Assembly (NCBI RefSeq): GCF_945956895.1
Contig: NZ_CAMFJF010000005.1
Span: forward strand, 1 to 64,000
Direction of reading: 5' to 3'
Length of the DNA: 64,000 nt
Origin: an uncultured Allobosea sp.
GTDB lineage: Bacteria > Pseudomonadota > Alphaproteobacteria > Rhizobiales > Beijerinckiaceae
Shown here one piece after another: positions 61,052 through 64,000 of the stretch (within the stretch, counting starts at the first letter, position 1; each line of letters starts with the position of its first letter). Below the pieces are notes generated by a model. It was not told the origin of the DNA. It saw only the letters and a list, made by a program, of their open reading frames with translations, and ran no database searches. The position numbers and the translations under genes were made by a program.

Positions 61052-62569
61052 ATGGCATCGAACACCCTTTCCGCAGTCCGGCCTGTCCGCATCGCTCTGG
61101 CTGCCGGCGTCGCCGGTCTCGCGCTGTTGGCCTCGCCGGTGCTTGCGCCGGGGCATGCGCAGGCCAATACGCCGCTCCTCCAGGGGCAGACCTCGCTTGC
61201 CGATCTCGTCGAGAAGGTCATGCCGGCGGTGGTCAACATCTCGGCGGTCACCACCAACGACACGAAGGGCCGCAATCTGCCGCAACTGCCGCAGCTCGGC
61301 CCCGACACGCCTTTCGGCGACCTGTTCGAGGAATTCTTCAACCGTCGCAACCAGCAGGGCGAGCGCCAGGCGCCGCAGCAGCGCCGCTCGCAATCGGCCG
61401 GTTCCGGCTTCGTGGTCGATCCCTCTGGGATCGTGGTCACCAACAACCACGTCATCGGCGACGCCAACGAGATCACGGTGATCTTCAATGACGGCCTGCG
61501 GCTCAAGGCCGAGGTCATCGGCAAGGACAGCAAGGTCGACCTCGCCGTGCTGCGCGTGAAGCACGACAAGCCTCTGCCGGCGGTCAAGTTCGGCGATTCC
61601 GACAAGATGCGGATCGGCGACCCCGTGATGGCGATCGGCAACCCGTTCGGCCTCGGCGGCTCGGTCTCCTCGGGCATCGTCTCGGCCCGCAACCGCGACA
61701 TCAGCCAGGGGCCGTACGACACCTATATCCAGACCGACGCCGCCATCAACAAGGGCAATTCGGGCGGCCCGCTGTTCAACATGGCTGGTGAGGTCATCGG
61801 CATCAACACGGCGATCCTGTCGCCGACGGGTGGCTCGGTCGGCATCGGCTTCGCCGTGCCCTCGACGCTGGCGACCAACATCGTCGACCAGCTCAAGGAG
61901 TTCGGCGAGACCCGGCGCGGCTGGCTCGGCGTGCGCATCCAGACCGTCGACGACGCCACGGCCGAGGCGCTGGGCCTGGGGACAGCGCGCGGCGCGCTCG
62001 TCGCCGGCATCGACGAGAAGGGCCCGGCCAAGCCGGCCGGCCTCGAAACCGGCGACGTGATCGTCAAGTTCGACGGCAAGGACGTGAAGGATTCGCGCGA
62101 CCTGCCGCGCATCGTCGCGGCGACGCCGGTCGGCAAGGACGTGCCGATCCTCGTGATCCGCAAGGGCAAGGAAGAAACCAAGACGGTCAAGCTCGGCCGC
62201 CTCGAGGATGGCGAGAAGGTCCAGACGGCCTCGGCGAACAAGCCGACGGCCGAGCCGGCCAAGCCCGCCGTGACGACCGCGCTGGGCCTCGAGTTCTCGC
62301 CGCAGACGGACGAACTCAAGAAGCGTTACACGATCAAGGACGGCCTCAAGGGCGTGGTCATCACCAAGGTCGACGCCAATTCGAACGCCGCCGACAAGCG
62401 CATCCTCGTCGGCGAGCTGATCGTCGAGGTCGGCCAGGAGCCGGTCAACGCGCCGCAGGATGTGACCAAGCGGCTGGACGCGCTCAAGAAGGAAGGCAAG
62501 AAGTCGGCCCTCCTGCTCATCTCGAACGGCCAGGGCGAGGTCCGCTTCGTCGCGGTGTCGATGAACTGA
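61052..62569 (+). CDS. degP: Periplasmic Do/DegP-family serine protease
   Basis: This periplasmic protease and chaperone degrades misfolded envelope proteins. The ATG at 61052 follows GAGGA by five bases and gives 505 residues with a signal peptide ending PGHAQA. An ATG at 61040 is also in frame. The triad is visible as His in VVTNNHVIGD, Asp in SKVDLAVLRV and Ser in INKGNSGGPLFN. Two PDZ domains follow (about 275-360 and 395-495). It ends the hflK-hflC-DUF2065-degP cluster. Confidence 0.95.
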   Translation: MASNTLSAVRPVRIALAAGVAGLALLASPVLAPGHAQANTPLLQGQTSLADLVEKVMPAVVNISAVTTNDTKGRNLPQLPQLGPDTPFGDLFEEFFNRRNQQGERQAPQQRRSQSAGSGFVVDPSGIVVTNNHVIGDANEITVIFNDGLRLKAEVIGKDSKVDLAVLRVKHDKPLPAVKFGDSDKMRIGDPVMAIGNPFGLGGSVSSGIVSARNRDISQGPYDTYIQTDAAINKGNSGGPLFNMAGEVIGINTAILSPTGGSVGIGFAVPSTLATNIVDQLKEFGETRRGWLGVRIQTVDDATAEALGLGTARGALVAGIDEKGPAKPAGLETGDVIVKFDGKDVKDSRDLPRIVAATPVGKDVPILVIRKGKEETKTVKLGRLEDGEKVQTASANKPTAEPAKPAVTTALGLEFSPQTDELKKRYTIKDGLKGVVITKVDANSNAADKRILVGELIVEVGQEPVNAPQDVTKRLDALKKEGKKSALLLISNGQGEVRFVAVSMN

Positions 62570-62593
62570 GACTGGCGGTATCCAAAGAATATG

Positions 62594-62622
62594 AAGGGCG
62601 GTCCGGTCGGCCGCCCTTTTTC
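62594..62622 (+). terminator. Rho-independent terminator after degP
   Basis: AAGGGCGG (62594-62601) pairs with CCGCCCTT (62611-62618) and is followed by a T-rich run. It sits 25 bases after the degP stop. Confidence 0.88.
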
Positions 62623-62626
62623 TTTT

Positions 62627-62724
62627 CGTCATTGCGAGGAGCGAAGCGACGAAGCAATCCAGGGGGCCGGGTTGGACGTCTCACCCAGTCCCCCTGGATT
62701 GCTTCGCTACGCTCGCAATGACGG
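62627..62724. repeat. CGTCATTGCGAG palindromic repeat, copy 5
   Basis: The arms CGTCATTGCGAGGAGCGAAG...AGCAATCCAGGGGG and CCCCCTGGATTGCTTCGCTA...CTCGCAATGACGG surround a centre CCGGGTTGGACGTCTCACCC. It directly follows the degP terminator. Confidence 0.92.
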
Positions 62725-62801
62725 TTCTGCCGGATGAGAAACCGGACTAGATACGAGGCGAGGCGCCGCGTCCGAGCAGGCGGGCGCTGGGAGAGACCGA
62801 G

Positions 62802-63143
62802 ATGAAGATCAGCGAGATTCCCTTCGTTACCACCGACTGGACGACGATCCCCGTGGAGCGCCATGCCGGCGACAGCGGCGAGGCGACCTGGCGCGTCCAG
62901 TATTTCGGCCCGGAGGACAACCGCATCCGGGTGCGGATGGTCGAGTATTCGCCGGGCTATGTCGCCGACCACTGGTGCTCGAAGGGGCACATCATCCTGT
63001 GCCTCGAAGGCGAGATGGAAACCACGCTTGCGGACGGGCGCGTGCTGCCCCTCAAGGCCGGCATGAGCTATCAGGTCGCCGACAATGCCGAGGCGCATCG
63101 CTCCGCGACCAAGACCGGCGCGAAGCTCTTCATCGTCGATTGA
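62802..63143 (+). CDS. DHCW-motif cupin-fold protein
   Basis: The 113-residue protein is a single cupin barrel with the motif VADHWCSKGHIILCLEGEME, the DHCW-like signature (Asp-His-Trp-Cys here) followed by the cupin LxGEM block, and a second half with GMSYQVADNAEAHRS. Metal-binding histidines are plausible in HWC and HRS. The function is unknown. It is a single gene between repeat elements and converges on serB. Confidence 0.88.
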   Translation: MKISEIPFVTTDWTTIPVERHAGDSGEATWRVQYFGPEDNRIRVRMVEYSPGYVADHWCSKGHIILCLEGEMETTLADGRVLPLKAGMSYQVADNAEAHRSATKTGAKLFIVD

Positions 63144-63170
63144 AGCGCGGCCTATCAAACCTAAACGCGG

Positions 63171-63208
63171 GTCATCCCGGATATTCGCTTCGCTCCGTCC
63201 GGGATGAC
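63171..63208. repeat. GTCATCCCGG hairpin, copy 7
   Basis: GTCATCCCGGA at 63171-63181 pairs with TCCGGGATGAC at 63198-63208 around a 16-base loop. It lies between the convergent cupin and serB genes and could terminate both. Confidence 0.8.
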
Positions 63209-63227
63209 AGGTATTTCGAGCGCTGGA

Positions 63228-64000
63228 TCAGCCGCGGACGATCTCGCTGCCCGTGTAGCCCTGGGCATAGAGCAGGGCGGTGAGATCGGCATGGTCGAGC
63301 CGGGCATCGGCCGCCGCCGCCACCGTCGGCTTGGCACGGAAGGCTGCACCCAGACCCGCCTCGCCGAGCATGGCGAGATCGTTGGCGCCGTCGCCGACGG
63401 CCAAGGTCTGCGCGGGCGCGAGCTTGAAGCGGGCGCGCAATTCGATGAGCGCATCCAGCTTGGCCTGCTTGCCGAGGATCGGATCGGCGACCTCGCCGTT
63501 CAGGATGCCGTCGCTGGCGATCAGCGTGTTCGAGCGGTGCTCGTCGAAGCCGATGGTCTGGCCGATCGGCCCGGTGAAGACGGTGAAGCCGCCCGAGACG
63601 AGAGCCGTATAGCCGCTATTCGCCCGCATCGTCTGGACCAGTTCGCGACCACCCGGCGTCAGGGTGATGCGGTCACGGATGATCTCGCCGACGACGGAGA
63701 GGGGCACGCCCTTCAGCAGGGCGACGCGCTCGCGCAGCGCCGGTTCGAAATCGATCTCGCCGCGCATGGCGCGTTCGGTGATCGCGGCGACATGCTCCTT
63801 CAACCCGACGACGGCGGCGAGCTCGTCGATGCATTCCTGGCCGATCATCGTCGAATCCATGTCGGCGAGGAACAGCGCCTTGCGGCGGGTCGCTGCCGGC
63901 TGGACGATGACATCGATCGCGGCGCCGTCCAGAGCGGTCCGGATATCGGCTTCGAGCTTGCGCGCGTCGGCCGCTTCCGCGAAGAGGTCGGCTGCGATTT
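63228..64000 (-). CDS. serB: Phosphoserine phosphatase SerB (5' end outside the window)
   Basis: SerB dephosphorylates O-phosphoserine in serine synthesis. The HAD nucleophile motif DMDSTMIGQEC lies around 63820-63862, followed by VSGGFTVFTGPIG (motif II), LGKQAKLDAL (Lys) and VGDGANDLAML (motif III). The frame remains open on the minus strand to the last base of the window with FLAD preceding DMDST, so the N-terminal regulatory part is beyond the edge. The ATG at 63860 is an internal Met, not the start. Confidence 0.95.
   Translation of the reverse strand, partial: IAADLFAEAADARKLEADIRTALDGAAIDVIVQPAATRRKALFLADMDSTMIGQECIDELAAVVGLKEHVAAITERAMRGEIDFEPALRERVALLKGVPLSVVGEIIRDRITLTPGGRELVQTMRANSGYTALVSGGFTVFTGPIGQTIGFDEHRSNTLIASDGILNGEVADPILGKQAKLDALIELRARFKLAPAQTLAVGDGANDLAMLGEAGLGAAFRAKPTVAAAADARLDHADLTALLYAQGYTGSEIVRG

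Overview
The window reads as chromosomal DNA of a high-GC alphaproteobacterium of the order Hyphomicrobiales (Rhizobiales), most likely the Bosea/Bradyrhizobiaceae/Methylobacteriaceae neighbourhood. The genus is an inference from protein style. The order is supported by a circularly permuted two-piece tmRNA gene, an FtsZ with a very long linker, the fumC-DUF4169-RHH-SspB and hflK-hflC-DUF2065-degP gene orders, betaine-lipid btaAB, a perfect CtrA box, and several families of long palindromic intergenic repeats. Almost all of the sequence is coding. I saw no tRNA, rRNA, CRISPR array, prophage or canonical insertion sequence.

Layout. 1-12932 is the division and cell-wall cluster: ftsW (cut by the window edge), murG, murC, murB, ddl, ftsQ, ftsA, ftsZ, lpxC. 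It is interrupted between murC and murB by a small DUF559 nuclease gene bracketed by perfect 56-bp inverted repeats, and between murB and ddl by a divergent EamA exporter/MarR regulator pair. 13365-23022 holds bamD, recN, a metallo-beta-lactamase-fold hydrolase, a DEAD-box helicase, a 24-residue membrane microprotein, a DUF2189 protein and ligA. 23066-32367 is transport and regulation: a tctCBA tripartite carboxylate transporter, a secreted trypsin-like pseudoprotease, an AraC regulator divergent from an MFS exporter, and an AraC-azlC-azlD set. 32619-41070 holds an aminopeptidase P, two tiny proteins behind a striking palindrome array, prmA, a GGDEF protein, a GNAT enzyme, a hicAB toxin-antitoxin module preceded by a 62-bp tandem repeat, and a UvrD/PcrA helicase. 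41055-48516 holds an AidB-like acyl-CoA dehydrogenase, msrB, btaAB (betaine lipid) with a candidate Pho box, an ion channel, a thioesterase and a D-lactate-type dehydrogenase. 48770-64000 holds a large AsmA protein, RHH/DUF4169/fumC/sspB, the permuted ssrA, a PepSY protein, thyA-CPBP-GNAT-folA, hflK-hflC-DUF2065-degP, a cupin, and serB (cut by the window edge).

Working together. FtsW/Q/A/Z and MurG/C/B/Ddl build septal peptidoglycan, and a CtrA box ahead of ddl would tie the lower half of the cluster to the cell cycle. LpxC and BamD serve the outer membrane. ssrA lies directly upstream of sspB, whose product delivers tmRNA-tagged proteins to ClpXP, so tag and adaptor sit side by side. HflKC and the DegP protease form a second envelope proteolysis group. 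thyA and folA are joined in one operon.

The most unusual signals are the DUF559/inverted-repeat unit (3365-3937), the 62-bp phased array upstream of hicAB (38288-38436), the 22-bp-spaced TCGCATATGCGA array (34767-34850), the permuted ssrA next to sspB, and the nested palindromic repeats (32375-32590).
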